The notes beneath the pieces are model-generated. The model did not search any database. It saw nothing but the letters and a program-made list of their open reading frames with translations, and was not told the DNA's origin. DNA of 64,000 bases, from assembly GCF_900240975.1 (NCBI RefSeq), contig NZ_LT968776.1, forward strand, positions 2,041,482 to 2,105,481. The letters run 5' to 3'. A program made the translations under genes and the position numbers. Of the stretch, positions 1 to 9,502 are shown piece by piece (position 1 is the first letter of the stretch; every line of letters starts with the position of its first letter). The DNA is from Mycobacterium sp. 4858 (lineage in GTDB: Bacteria; Actinomycetota; Actinomycetes; Mycobacteriales; Mycobacteriaceae).

Positions 1-263
1 CGGGCGTGCGGTTCACCGTGGTGCACGAGACCGGCGCCGCGGCCGGGCGCGAGGCGCGGATGTCGAGGCTGTACCCCGACACCCAGGTCCTGGTGTTCGG
101 GCACAGCCACATCCCCTGGGACACCACCAGCGGAACCGGCCTGCGACTGCTCAATCCGGGCTCGCCGACCGATCGCCGCCGGCAGCCGTTCTGCACCTAT
201 ATGACCGCCTCCGTCGACGACGGGGCCATCACCGACGTCATCCTGCATCGACTTTCGAAGTAG
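1..263 (+). CDS. Metallophosphoesterase (YfcE/MJ0936-like), C-terminal part
   Basis: This is the 3' end of a gene that begins before the window; the frame is open to base 1 and stops with TAG at 261-263. The visible 85 or so residues carry the family's last metal-binding motif, GHSHIP, followed by the LLNPGSPTDRR segment typical of YfcE/MJ0936 calcineurin-like phosphodiesterases. These small cytoplasmic enzymes hydrolyse phosphodiesters with two metal ions. The first metal-binding blocks lie outside the window, so activity cannot be judged. It is followed by a MarR gene on the same strand after 65 bases. The family is clear from the motif; the substrate is not. Confidence 0.8.
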   Translation, partial: GVRFTVVHETGAAAGREARMSRLYPDTQVLVFGHSHIPWDTTSGTGLRLLNPGSPTDRRRQPFCTYMTASVDDGAITDVILHRLSK

Positions 264-272
264 CCGATACTT
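258..272. promoter_or_regulatory. Short palindrome upstream of the MarR gene, candidate operator
   Basis: AAGTA and TACTT form a perfect inverted repeat with a 5-base spacer, overlapping the stop codon of the metallophosphoesterase gene. A second long-range pair, TAGCCGA (261-267) and TCGGCTA (304-310), encloses the same region. MarR proteins usually bind palindromes near their own promoter, so this is a candidate autoregulatory site. The arms are short and could be chance. Confidence 0.3.
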
Positions 273-316
273 AACCGACGCACAGCGCCCGCACATAAAT
301 AGCTCGGCTACAGAGG

Positions 317-328
317 TATTCTGGAAGG
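317..328 (+). promoter_or_regulatory. Extended -10 region for leaderless marR-type transcript
   Basis: TATTCT at 317-322 matches the mycobacterial TANNNT -10 and lies six bases before GTG 329, placing the transcription start at the start codon. No convincing -35 is visible. Confidence 0.5.
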
Positions 329-781
329 GTGCATACGAGTACCGATGTGGTCGCCGAGGTGTTTCGCGTCGTCGGCCGGTTCCGCAGGCAGCTGCGACGG
401 TCCGCCGGCCGGGGCTTCGACTCGGCGCGGCTCAGCGAATCGCAGTCCGAGCTGTTGTGGCTGGTGGGCCGGCAACCCGGCATCTCGGTGAACGCCGCCG
501 CCGCCGAGCTCGGACTGGCTCCCAACACCGCGTCAACCCTGGTGTCGAAGCTGGTGTCCGGGGGTTTGCTCATCCGGACCGTCGGCGACACCGACCGCAG
601 GGTCGGCCGGTTACACCTGGCCGAGCCCGCCCAGCAGATCGTCGACGCGTCTCGGGCGGCGCGACGAGAGGCGCTGGCGGAAGTGCTCGCCGAACTCGAC
701 GACGATCAAATCGAGGCATTGACAAGAGGATTGGAGGTCATAGAGATGATGACCAGGACACTGCAGGAGCGACGGTCATGA
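329..781 (+). CDS. MarR-family transcriptional regulator
   Basis: A 150-residue protein with a winged helix-turn-helix of the MarR type at about residues 35-105: the recognition region VNAAAAELGLAPNTASTLVS is followed by the wing segment ending DRRVGRLHL. Flanking helices would form the dimer interface. It probably represses the exporter genes that follow and perhaps itself. GTG 329 is chosen because a TANNNT hexamer sits six bases upstream (leaderless); the GGAAGG just before it is too close to act as a ribosome binding site. The stop codon overlaps the ATG of the ABC ATPase gene (ATGA), so the three genes are translationally coupled. The ligand is unknown. Confidence 0.85.
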   Translation: MHTSTDVVAEVFRVVGRFRRQLRRSAGRGFDSARLSESQSELLWLVGRQPGISVNAAAAELGLAPNTASTLVSKLVSGGLLIRTVGDTDRRVGRLHLAEPAQQIVDASRAARREALAEVLAELDDDQIEALTRGLEVIEMMTRTLQERRS

Positions 782-1608
782 GCGCATCAATGCCGATGGC
801 CATCGACGCCAGGCACCTGAGTTATCGGTATGGCCAGTTCACCGCCGTCAACGACGTGACGTTGCAGGTGCGCCCCGGGGAAACCATGGGCCTTTTGGGC
901 CCGAACGGCGCCGGGAAGACGACCATCGTCCGGATGCTCACCACGCTGGCGCCGGTGCAGCAGGGTGAGTTGCGGATCTTCGGGCTGGACGCGCGCCGCC
1001 AGACGACCGACATTCGCAGCAACATCGGGTATGTGCCGCAACAGCTCTCGATCGAGCCCGCGCTGACCGGCCGCCAGAACGTCGAGTGGTTCGCGCGGCT
1101 CTACGGTGTGCCCCGGGCCGAGCGTTCCGACCGGGTCGGGCAGGCGCTGGCCGCCATGGACCTGCTCGACGTGTCCGATCGGCTGGCCGCGGCCTACTCC
1201 GGCGGCATGGTTCGGCGCCTCGAGGTGGCACAGGCGCTGGTGAACCGCCCGTCGCTGCTGGTGCTCGACGAACCGACCGTCGGGCTGGATCCGATTGCGC
1301 GGGACGGCGTCTGGACACAGGTGCAGGAGATGCAGGCGCGGTTCGGGATGACTGTGCTGCTGACCACCCACTACATGGAGGAGGCCGACGCGCTGTGTGA
1401 TCGCGTCGCGCTCATGCACTGCGGCGAGTTGCGGGCGGTGGGCACACCGGCCAAGCTGAAATCCACCGTTTCGCCGCGGGCGACGCTCGAGGACGTGTTC
1501 CGCCACTACGCCGCCTCCGACTTGCAGGGTGAGCCGGCCTCCTCCGAGCCGACGGGTTCGATCCGCGAAATCCGTTCCGCCAGAAAGGTTGCACGCCGTG
1601 TCGGTTGA
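778..1608 (+). CDS. ABC-2 type exporter, ATP-binding subunit (DrrA-like)
   Basis: A 276-residue ATPase that would energise export through the membrane subunit encoded next. Visible motifs are Walker A (GPNGAGKTT), the signature sequence in YSGGMVRRLEVAQAL, Walker B with the catalytic Glu (LLVLDEPTVGLDP) and the switch His in LLTTHYMEEAD. The layout and the short C-terminal tail match DrrA-type drug or lipid exporters. ATG 778 overlaps the stop of the MarR gene by four bases; much longer upstream extensions in this frame only read through the MarR gene. A MarR-ABC arrangement suggests inducible export of a toxic or lipophilic compound; the substrate is inference only. Confidence 0.9.
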   Translation: MSASMPMAIDARHLSYRYGQFTAVNDVTLQVRPGETMGLLGPNGAGKTTIVRMLTTLAPVQQGELRIFGLDARRQTTDIRSNIGYVPQQLSIEPALTGRQNVEWFARLYGVPRAERSDRVGQALAAMDLLDVSDRLAAAYSGGMVRRLEVAQALVNRPSLLVLDEPTVGLDPIARDGVWTQVQEMQARFGMTVLLTTHYMEEADALCDRVALMHCGELRAVGTPAKLKSTVSPRATLEDVFRHYAASDLQGEPASSEPTGSIREIRSARKVARRVG

Positions 1609-2416
1609 TAGCGCCATGCCGGGAACCTTGGTTCGCGCGCCGCGCGGATGGCAGCGGGTGGGCGCCGTGTTCAGCCGCGTCGGCGCGTTCGCGATCGTCG
1701 AACTGCAGAAGCTGCAGCACGACAGGACCGAGCTCGTCACCCGCATGGTGCAGCCGGCGCTGTGGCTGTTGATCTTCGGGACCACCTTCAGCCATTTGCA
1801 CGTCATCCACACGGGATCGGTCTCATACCTGGCCTTCCTGGCGCCGGGGATCATCGCCCAGTCGGCGCTGTTCATCTCGATTTTCTATGGGATACAGATC
1901 ATTTGGGATCGAGACGCGGGCGTGCTGGCCAAGCTGATGGTGACGCCGGCGCCGGCGTCGGCGCTGATCACCGGCAAGGCGTTCGCGGCCGGTGTGCGCT
2001 CGGTCGCCCAGGTTGTCGGTGTCATGGCGTTGGCGTATCTGATGAATGTCGGGCTGACGGTCAACCCCCTGCGGATTGTCGCGGCGATGGCCGTCGTCAT
2101 GCTGGGCGCCGCGTTCTTCGCCTGCCTGTCGATGACGCTGGCCGGCCTGGTGCGCAGCCGCGATCGCCTGATGGGGATCGGCCAGGCCATCACGATGCCG
2201 TTGTTCTTCGCCTCGAACGCGCTGTACCCGGTGGACGTGATGCCCGCCTGGTTGCACGTGCTGAGCAGGGTCAACCCGCTCAGTTACGAAGTCGACGCCT
2301 TACGCGGACTGCTCATCGGGATGCCCTTCAACCCGATGGACGTTGTCGTGCTGGCGGTGGCCGCCGTGCTCGGAATCGCCGCGGCATCAACGCTATTGCG
2401 CCGGCTCGTCGCCTAG
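1598..2416 (+). CDS. ABC-2 type exporter, membrane subunit (DrrB-like)
   Basis: A 272-residue integral membrane protein with about six hydrophobic segments and the ABC-2 signature near the C-terminus (region GIGQAITMPLFFASNALYPV followed by NPLSYEVDALRGLL). It forms the translocation path with the preceding ATPase. GTG 1598 is preferred because AAAGG lies nine bases upstream; it overlaps the end of the ATPase gene by 11 bases, consistent with coupled translation. Together with the upstream MarR regulator it forms a three-gene operon. The family is secure, the exported molecule is not known. Confidence 0.88.
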   Translation: MSVDSAMPGTLVRAPRGWQRVGAVFSRVGAFAIVELQKLQHDRTELVTRMVQPALWLLIFGTTFSHLHVIHTGSVSYLAFLAPGIIAQSALFISIFYGIQIIWDRDAGVLAKLMVTPAPASALITGKAFAAGVRSVAQVVGVMALAYLMNVGLTVNPLRIVAAMAVVMLGAAFFACLSMTLAGLVRSRDRLMGIGQAITMPLFFASNALYPVDVMPAWLHVLSRVNPLSYEVDALRGLLIGMPFNPMDVVVLAVAAVLGIAAASTLLRRLVA

Positions 2417-2450
2417 TTACACCCTCGGTAGCCAATCGTGACCAGTTAGC

Positions 2451-2478
2451 AACGATTCCCCGCCGACGCCCAATCGTT
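2451..2478. other. Inverted repeat in the exporter-fbpC intergenic region
   Basis: AACGATT (2451-2457) and AATCGTT (2472-2478) are perfect complements separated by 14 bases, and a related copy CCAATCG occurs at 2432-2438. The element lies 35 bases after the exporter stop and 125 bases before fbpC. It could be a weak terminator without a U run or a protein-binding site for fbpC; the sequence does not decide. Confidence 0.3.
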
Positions 2479-2603
2479 AGCCAACCGCGATCTGTTGCTC
2501 CGGCCGCGACAGGCGATTTGCGTCCTCTCCCCGTGATTCACTGCCCAGCGAACGGATTCGACCGCCGCACGCGGCAGATGAAAGTTGGGATGGGTAGAGG
2601 GCT

Positions 2604-3644
2604 ATGAAGTTCTTTTCAGAGTTGCGGAAGTTGCGTGGCGCCGCGGCAACCATGCCGCGTCAGCTGGCGGTCGCGGCCATGGGGGCTGCCCTGATGTCCG
2701 GCCTCGTCACCGCGGCCGGCGGCTCGGCCACCGCGGGGGCGTTCTCCAAGCCGGGGCTTCCGGTGGAATACCTGGAGGTGCCGTCACCGTCGATGGGCCG
2801 CAACATCAAGGTGCAGTTCGAGGGCGGCGGACCGCACGCGGTGTACCTGCTCGACGGGCTGCGCGCCCAGGACGACTACAACGGCTGGGACATCAACACC
2901 CCCGCCTTCGAGGAGTTCTACCAGTCCGGCCTGTCGGTGGTGATGCCGGTCGGCGGCCAGTCCAGCTTCTACAGCAACTGGTACCAGCCGTCGTCGGGCA
3001 ACGGACAGAACTACACCTACAAGTGGGAGACCTTCCTGACCCAGGAGATGCCGCTGTGGCTGCAGGCCAACAAGCAGGTTTCACCGGCCGGCAACGCCGC
3101 GGTGGGCCTGTCGATGTCCGGCGGCTCGGCGCTGATCCTGGCCGCGTACTACCCGCAGCAGTTCCCCTACGCCGCCTCGCTGTCGGGCTTCCTCAACCCG
3201 TCCGAGGGCTGGTGGCCGACGCTGATCGGGCTCGCGATGAACGACTCGGGCGGCTACAACGCCAACAGCATGTGGGGCCCGTCGACCGACCCGGCGTGGA
3301 AGCGCAACGACCCGATGGTCCAAATTCCGCGGCTGGTCGCCAACAACACCCGGATCTGGGTCTACTGCGGCAACGGGACGCCCAGCGACCTCGGCGGCGA
3401 CAACATGCCGGCCAAGTTCCTGGAGGGCCTCACGCTGCGCACCAACCAGCAGTTCCAGAACAGCTACGTCGCCGCGGGCGGCCGCAACGGGACGTTCAAC
3501 TTCCCGGCGAACGGCACGCACTCGTGGCCCTACTGGAACCAGCAGTTGGTCGCGATGAAGCCCGACATCCAGCAGGTGCTGCTCGCCAGCAACACCACCG
3601 CCCAGCCGGCCCAACCGGCACAGCCGGCACAACCGGCGGCCTGA
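2604..3644 (+). CDS. fbpC: Antigen 85C, secreted mycolyltransferase
   Basis: Transfers mycolic acids between trehalose monomycolate, trehalose dimycolate and arabinogalactan, outside the membrane. The 346-residue protein begins with an Arg-rich, hydrophobic signal peptide; cleavage is expected before about Ala-46 (AFSKPGLPVEYL). The alpha/beta-hydrolase catalytic triad is visible as Ser-170 in GLSMSGG, Glu-274 in KFLEGLTLR and His-306 in NGTHSW, and the conserved Cys-255 of the Ag85C active-site region is present. These positions agree with the M. tuberculosis enzyme after the signal offset. The extreme C-terminus is a run of PAQ repeats (about residues 332-346). GAGG lies four bases before the ATG. 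It converges on the DUF1275 gene with a strong terminator between them. Confidence 0.97.
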   Translation: MKFFSELRKLRGAAATMPRQLAVAAMGAALMSGLVTAAGGSATAGAFSKPGLPVEYLEVPSPSMGRNIKVQFEGGGPHAVYLLDGLRAQDDYNGWDINTPAFEEFYQSGLSVVMPVGGQSSFYSNWYQPSSGNGQNYTYKWETFLTQEMPLWLQANKQVSPAGNAAVGLSMSGGSALILAAYYPQQFPYAASLSGFLNPSEGWWPTLIGLAMNDSGGYNANSMWGPSTDPAWKRNDPMVQIPRLVANNTRIWVYCGNGTPSDLGGDNMPAKFLEGLTLRTNQQFQNSYVAAGGRNGTFNFPANGTHSWPYWNQQLVAMKPDIQQVLLASNTTAQPAQPAQPAQPAA

Positions 3645-3655
3645 ACCGCCAAGCC

Positions 3656-3701
3656 AGCATCGGCAGCAGCGCACCGGTCAGCGCTGCTGCCGATGCTTTT
3701 T
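3656..3701 (+). terminator. Strong intrinsic terminator of fbpC, overlapping the end of the convergent gene
   Basis: AGCATCGGCAGCAGCGC (3656-3672) pairs perfectly over 17 bases with 3681-3697, leaving an 8-base loop, and is followed by TTTTT (3697-3701). The stop codon of the convergent DUF1275 gene (3678-3680) lies in the loop, and the right arm encodes its last residues. On the minus strand the stem lacks a T run, so it should act mainly on fbpC. Confidence 0.85.
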
Positions 3702-4391
3702 GTCCTGCCGGTCGTTCAACAGCGCCCGGCGATCCTGGTGAAAGTACGTGTAGATGGTCGTCAGCGTGCACACCACCGCGGCGAACACCAGCATCCAGGT
3801 CCCGTTGACCACGACGCTGATGAAGCCGCCGATCGCGGCGCCCACGACGAAGCTGGCGAACAGCAGGAAATAACCGAGCCAGTCCGCGGCTTTCCCCCCG
3901 GCCAGGTGGCGCTCGATGCCCTGGCCCATTTTGACCATCGTTCCGGTCACGTAACTCAGCGGAACCGACACTTCCCCGTTCTTGACGAACGACGTGTTCA
4001 GCGCGCCGGTGCCGAACGCCATCAACACGATCGGCGCGAAGTCGAGGAAGTTCTCCTCCCACCCTTCGTCCAAGACGTCGACCACCGCCGCCGCCACCAG
4101 GCTGACGGTGGTCAGCACGGTGGGGCCGTGCGGGTGGTCCACCCAGAAGTGCCGCCGGCACATGGAGGCGATCACCACGCCGGCGAGGAACGCCACCATG
4201 AGCAGCCCGGCGCTCGCGGCGAGCCACGGTTGGTGGCTGAAGTACGCCAGCACCCCGCGCTGCGCGTTCCCTGTCATGAAGACCACGAAGTATCCCGCGG
4301 AGTGGGTGAACGAGATCGCCCCGATGATGCCGGCTAGCGCCGCCAGCACCCAGGACAACCGCGCCTCGCTGTCGAAGATCTCGCTATTCAC
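3678..4391 (-). CDS. DUF1275 (YoaK-like) membrane protein, Rv0128 position
   Basis: A 237-residue polytopic membrane protein with about six hydrophobic segments. It shows the DUF1275 pattern: an early FTHSAGYFVVFMTGNAQRG block and a central GTGALNTSFV...YVTGTMVKMGQ block. No enzymatic function is established for the family. A GTG at 4391 is the only in-frame start that does not run into a stop; the ribosome site is poor (CTGGA). It sits 39 bases downstream of mak, at the place of Rv0128 in M. tuberculosis, so it may be co-transcribed with treS-mak, but a role in trehalose metabolism is only positional inference. Its last codons are part of the fbpC terminator. Confidence 0.75.
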   Translation of the reverse strand: MNSEIFDSEARLSWVLAALAGIIGAISFTHSAGYFVVFMTGNAQRGVLAYFSHQPWLAASAGLLMVAFLAGVVIASMCRRHFWVDHPHGPTVLTTVSLVAAAVVDVLDEGWEENFLDFAPIVLMAFGTGALNTSFVKNGEVSVPLSYVTGTMVKMGQGIERHLAGGKAADWLGYFLLFASFVVGAAIGGFISVVVNGTWMLVFAAVVCTLTTIYTYFHQDRRALLNDRQDKKHRQQR

Positions 4392-4430
4392 ACGGACATG
4401 GTTCCAGAAGCCCGCGTTACTCGCAGATCA

Positions 4431-5791
4431 TCAGAGTTTGCTATGAGAGGCGGTGAGCCGGGCGATGGAGCGCAGCGGAATTGGCAACCAGTGGGGACGG
4501 TGCCGCGCCTCGTAGCCGGCCTCGTAGACGGCCTTGTCCAGTTCATAGGCGGCCAGCAGGTCGGCCGCATCGCGCGGGTCGACCCCCGACGCGGCGGCGT
4601 ACCCCTCGCAGAACGCGGTCCGGTTGCGCTCGACCCATTCGCGGGCGCGGGCGGCCAGTTGCTTGTCGTCCGCCTGGTCCACCAGCGGTCCGTACGCGGC
4701 GTATTCGAACGACCGCAGCACGCCGGCCACGTCGCGCAGCGGTGAATCCGGGGCCCGGCGCTCATCGAGCGGCTGGCCCGGCTCGCCCTCGAAGTCGATC
4801 AGCAGCCAGCTTTCCGGGGTTCGCAGCACTTGGCCGAGGTGCAGGTCGCCGTGCACCCGCTGGACGGTGATCGCCTCACCGGCCAGCTTGGAGAAGCGCT
4901 CCTCGATGGTCGACGCGTACTCCTGCAGTTCGGGCACCTTCGCCACGGTCGACGACAGCCGCGCCAGCACGGTGTCGACCGGGAAGGCGGATTGCGCCGT
5001 GCCGAGGGACTCGGCCAGGGTGGCGTGCACGGATGCCACGGCCTCGCCCAGCCGGCAGGACTCGCCGGCGAAGTCGCCGCCGACCTCGTGGGCGTACAGG
5101 TCGCCCTCCGCGAACAGGTCGCGCACGCTGGCGGTGGCCATCGCCCACCCTTCCGCGGCGTTGGACGCGAACTCGGTCACCATGCCGAGCGGCCACGCGT
5201 CGTCGGCCGTGCCGTCGGGGGCGGCCATCTCGTAGGTGCCGAGCAGCCGGGCAACGTGCGGGTTGCCGGCGCGGCCCAGCACCCGGTTCAGCTCGATGTC
5301 GGGGTTGATGCCGCTGCTGACCCGGCGAAACGCCTTGAAGATGGCGTCGCGGTCGAAGATGACGCTGGTGTTGCTCTGTTCGGCGTCCGAGACGTGGGGC
5401 AACGCCTCCAGGGGCAGCGTGACGCCGGGTTCCTTGACGAACCGCACCTCGGTGCCGGACGCGCTCCGAACTGCCGACGAGTCGATCAACGACAGCAGGA
5501 ACTGCGGCGCGTCCGTGTCGTACAGGCCGTCGAAACCGGTGCGGTCGCCGGCGGCGCCGATGGTGGCGACCGTGCTGTACTCGGAGACCGGCGCGGTATC
5601 CCAGCGCACGATCACCTGGTAGCGCTCCGACGAGCCGTCCGCGTACTGGGCGTCGACCAGGACCAGGTCCAGGTCGTCGCGGAACGGGACGACGACGGCG
5701 GCCTCGGCGGAGGTCAGTTCCCGGTTGCGTCCGGCGTACCACCGTTGCTGTGGGAGCCAGTCCGACCAGGGCAGCTTGGCGGGCTCAGTCA

Positions 5792-5792
<1 letters not shown>
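4431..5792 (-). CDS. mak: Maltokinase
   Basis: Phosphorylates maltose with ATP to maltose-1-phosphate, the donor used by GlgE for alpha-glucan synthesis. The 453-residue protein matches mycobacterial Mak (Pep2) throughout: an N-terminal cap beginning LPWSDWLPQQRWYAGRNREL and a C-terminal aminoglycoside-phosphotransferase-like kinase lobe with the Brenner motif VHGDLHLGQVL (about 313-323) and the metal-binding LIDFEGEPGQ (Asp-333). The ATG shares one base with the treS stop codon (TGATG), so translation is coupled. In M. tuberculosis TreS and Mak form a complex, and the fixed gene pair here implies the same channelling of trehalose to maltose-1-phosphate. Confidence 0.96.
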
Positions 5793-7573
<1,781 letters not shown>

Positions 7574-7694
7574 CAAATCCACGATGCCACGTGTACCCGA
7601 GGCGCGACATTCGGAATCACGCCCGCTGGCATGCGACGAAACGCGCTTGGCGACAACCGAATTGACCACCCAGCGCGCATCGTCGGTGCGGGTG

Positions 7695-8744
7695 TCAGGC
7701 CGGCGGCCCGTCGCCCAGCGTCACGTTCGTGGTGCGTTCGCCGCCGCCGGCGGAGCGGTACTGCACCGCGATGTTGTCGCCGGGGTGGTGCGGGACGAGG
7801 ACGTCCGTCATCGACGTGGCCCCGGTGATGGCGACGTTGTCGACCCCGGTGATGACGTCACCCGGCGAGATCCCGGCCGACGCGGCGGGGCCGCCGGTGA
7901 CCACGCGTTCGACGCGCGCACCGTTGCCGTTGCTGTCGGTGACACCCAGGCCGAGGAACGCGGTCGGGCCGATGTGCACGGTGTTCGAGCCGGCGCCCGA
8001 CCTGATCTGCCCGGCCACGCCCATCGCGTGGCCGATCGGGATGGCGAAGCCCTGTCCGCCGCCCGACATCTTGTAGTTGTCGGTGGCGGCCGTGTTCACG
8101 CCGACGACCTGCCCGTCGTTGTTGACCATCGGTCCGCCGGAGTCCCCGGGCCTGATCGGCGTGTCGGCCTGGATCAGCCCGCCGAGCGACTCGTTGGCGC
8201 CGGTCAGGGTGTCGGTCGCCGAGACGCTCTGGTTCAGCGCGATGACCTTGCCCGAGACGGCGCTGGGCGTTCCGCCCTGGCCGCCGGCGTTACCCATCGC
8301 CACGACCGGCTGGCCCACGCTGACCCCGCCGCCGATGGCGGCCGTCGGGAGCCCGGCGGCGCCGCGCAGTTGCAGCACCGCGATGTCCTGGCTGCGGTCA
8401 TAACCGACCACGTCGACGGCGTAGGTCTGGCCGTTGCCGACGTCGAAGGCGCTGATGTCGGTCGCGCCGGAGATGACGTGGTTGTTGGTCAGCACGACGC
8501 CGTTGGGGTCGATCACGATGCCGGTCCCGGCGCCCACGGCATTGTTGTAGCCGAACTTGGTGTTGATGTTGACCACCTGCGGCCCGACCTGGCCGACCAG
8601 TGCCGCCGCATCGACTGGAGCCTGCGGCCGGGGGATCGGCGATGCGACCGCCGGGGCGGTGCCCAGACCGAGGCCCAGCCCGACCACGGCCAGCACGCTC
8701 GCCAACCATGACCAGCACACCGAGCGGTGGTGCGATTTGCTCAT
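7695..8744 (-). CDS. pepA: Secreted trypsin-like serine protease with PDZ domain
   Basis: A 349-residue exported protease of the HtrA/DegP-like S1C class. Residues 1-35 form a signal peptide (basic start, hydrophobic core, AVA-S cleavage region) without a lipobox. The catalytic triad is visible as His-89 in TNNHV, Asp-120 in DRSQDIAVLQL and Ser-202 in PGDSGGP. A PDZ domain follows at about 255-340 (FLGLGV...VERVVTGGPAASAGISPGDVI). It corresponds to M. tuberculosis Rv0125, the mtb32A antigen. It is divergent from the PPOX-type gene across 176 bases; the Rv0122-Rv0124 genes found here in M. tuberculosis are absent. Confidence 0.95.
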   Translation of the reverse strand: MSKSHHRSVCWSWLASVLAVVGLGLGLGTAPAVASPIPRPQAPVDAAALVGQVGPQVVNINTKFGYNNAVGAGTGIVIDPNGVVLTNNHVISGATDISAFDVGNGQTYAVDVVGYDRSQDIAVLQLRGAAGLPTAAIGGGVSVGQPVVAMGNAGGQGGTPSAVSGKVIALNQSVSATDTLTGANESLGGLIQADTPIRPGDSGGPMVNNDGQVVGVNTAATDNYKMSGGGQGFAIPIGHAMGVAGQIRSGAGSNTVHIGPTAFLGLGVTDSNGNGARVERVVTGGPAASAGISPGDVITGVDNVAITGATSMTDVLVPHHPGDNIAVQYRSAGGGERTTNVTLGDGPPA

Positions 8745-8908
8745 CCCGTCACCCTTCCTGCGTCGCGGAAAACACCGAACTGTCCCGGCCTTGCGGTTCT
8801 GGGCGGCACAATCGTGTGTATATAACCGTAATGCAGGTAGCTATGCACGGCACTGGCGAGGTTCTGATCAGCCGCGATGGTCTCCCGGCCGCCCGGATGA
8901 CCGGCGTC

Positions 8909-8920
8909 TAGGCTGACACG
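8909..8920 (+). promoter_or_regulatory. -10 region for leaderless PPOX-type gene
   Basis: TAGGCT at 8909-8914 lies exactly six bases before GTG 8921, the spacing of leaderless mycobacterial transcripts. Confidence 0.55.
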
Positions 8921-9337
8921 GTGGGCGGATTCGACGCCAAGGCCAGGTTCGGTGAATCGCCGGTGGCCCGGTTGGCCACGGTCACGCCGGCCGGCCTCCC
9001 CCACCTGGTTCCGGTGGTATTCGCCGTCGCCGAGGACTCCCCCGACGTGCTGTACACCGCCGTCGATGCGAAACCGAAGACGACGCGGCGGCTGCGGCGG
9101 CTGGCCAACATCGAAAACGACCCGCACGTGAGCCTGCTCGTCGACCACTACGCCGACGACTGGGCGCGGCTGTGGTGGGTGCGAGCCGACGGGGCTGCGA
9201 CCGTCCACACCGAGGGGCCGGCGATGGCGTCCGCGTACCGGCTGCTGCGCGCCAAATATCCCCAGTATCAATCCGTCTCGCTGGACGGTCCCGTGATCGC
9301 GGTCGCGGTGCACCGCTGGTCCAGCTGGCACGCCTGA
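8921..9337 (+). CDS. PPOX-class, probably F420-dependent oxidoreductase (Rv0121c-like)
   Basis: A 138-residue split-barrel flavin/deazaflavin-binding protein. The opening FGESPVARLATVTPAGLPHLVPVVFAV and the KPKTTRRLRRLANIENDPHVSLLVDHY segment match the TIGR03668-type F420-binding family. Such proteins use reduced F420 to reduce small substrates in the cytoplasm; the substrate is unknown. GTG 8921 is preceded by a TAGGCT hexamer at leaderless spacing and by no ribosome site, so this start is well supported. Its position beside fusA2 and pepA matches Rv0121c. Confidence 0.85.
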   Translation: MGGFDAKARFGESPVARLATVTPAGLPHLVPVVFAVAEDSPDVLYTAVDAKPKTTRRLRRLANIENDPHVSLLVDHYADDWARLWWVRADGAATVHTEGPAMASAYRLLRAKYPQYQSVSLDGPVIAVAVHRWSSWHA

Positions 9338-9502
9338 CGGCAACTCCCGGCTTCCCGTCGGGCCGACGCAATTGTGGCCGGCCCGTGGCCTTGTGTTGGG
9401 CCGCGGTTGGGGGAAAAGTTGCTTACAGACCCTGTGAGCCAGAACACACCGCGACTGGGGTGCCCCAGCGGTGATGCGGCCGGGGAGGACTGGAGGAATG
9501 TC

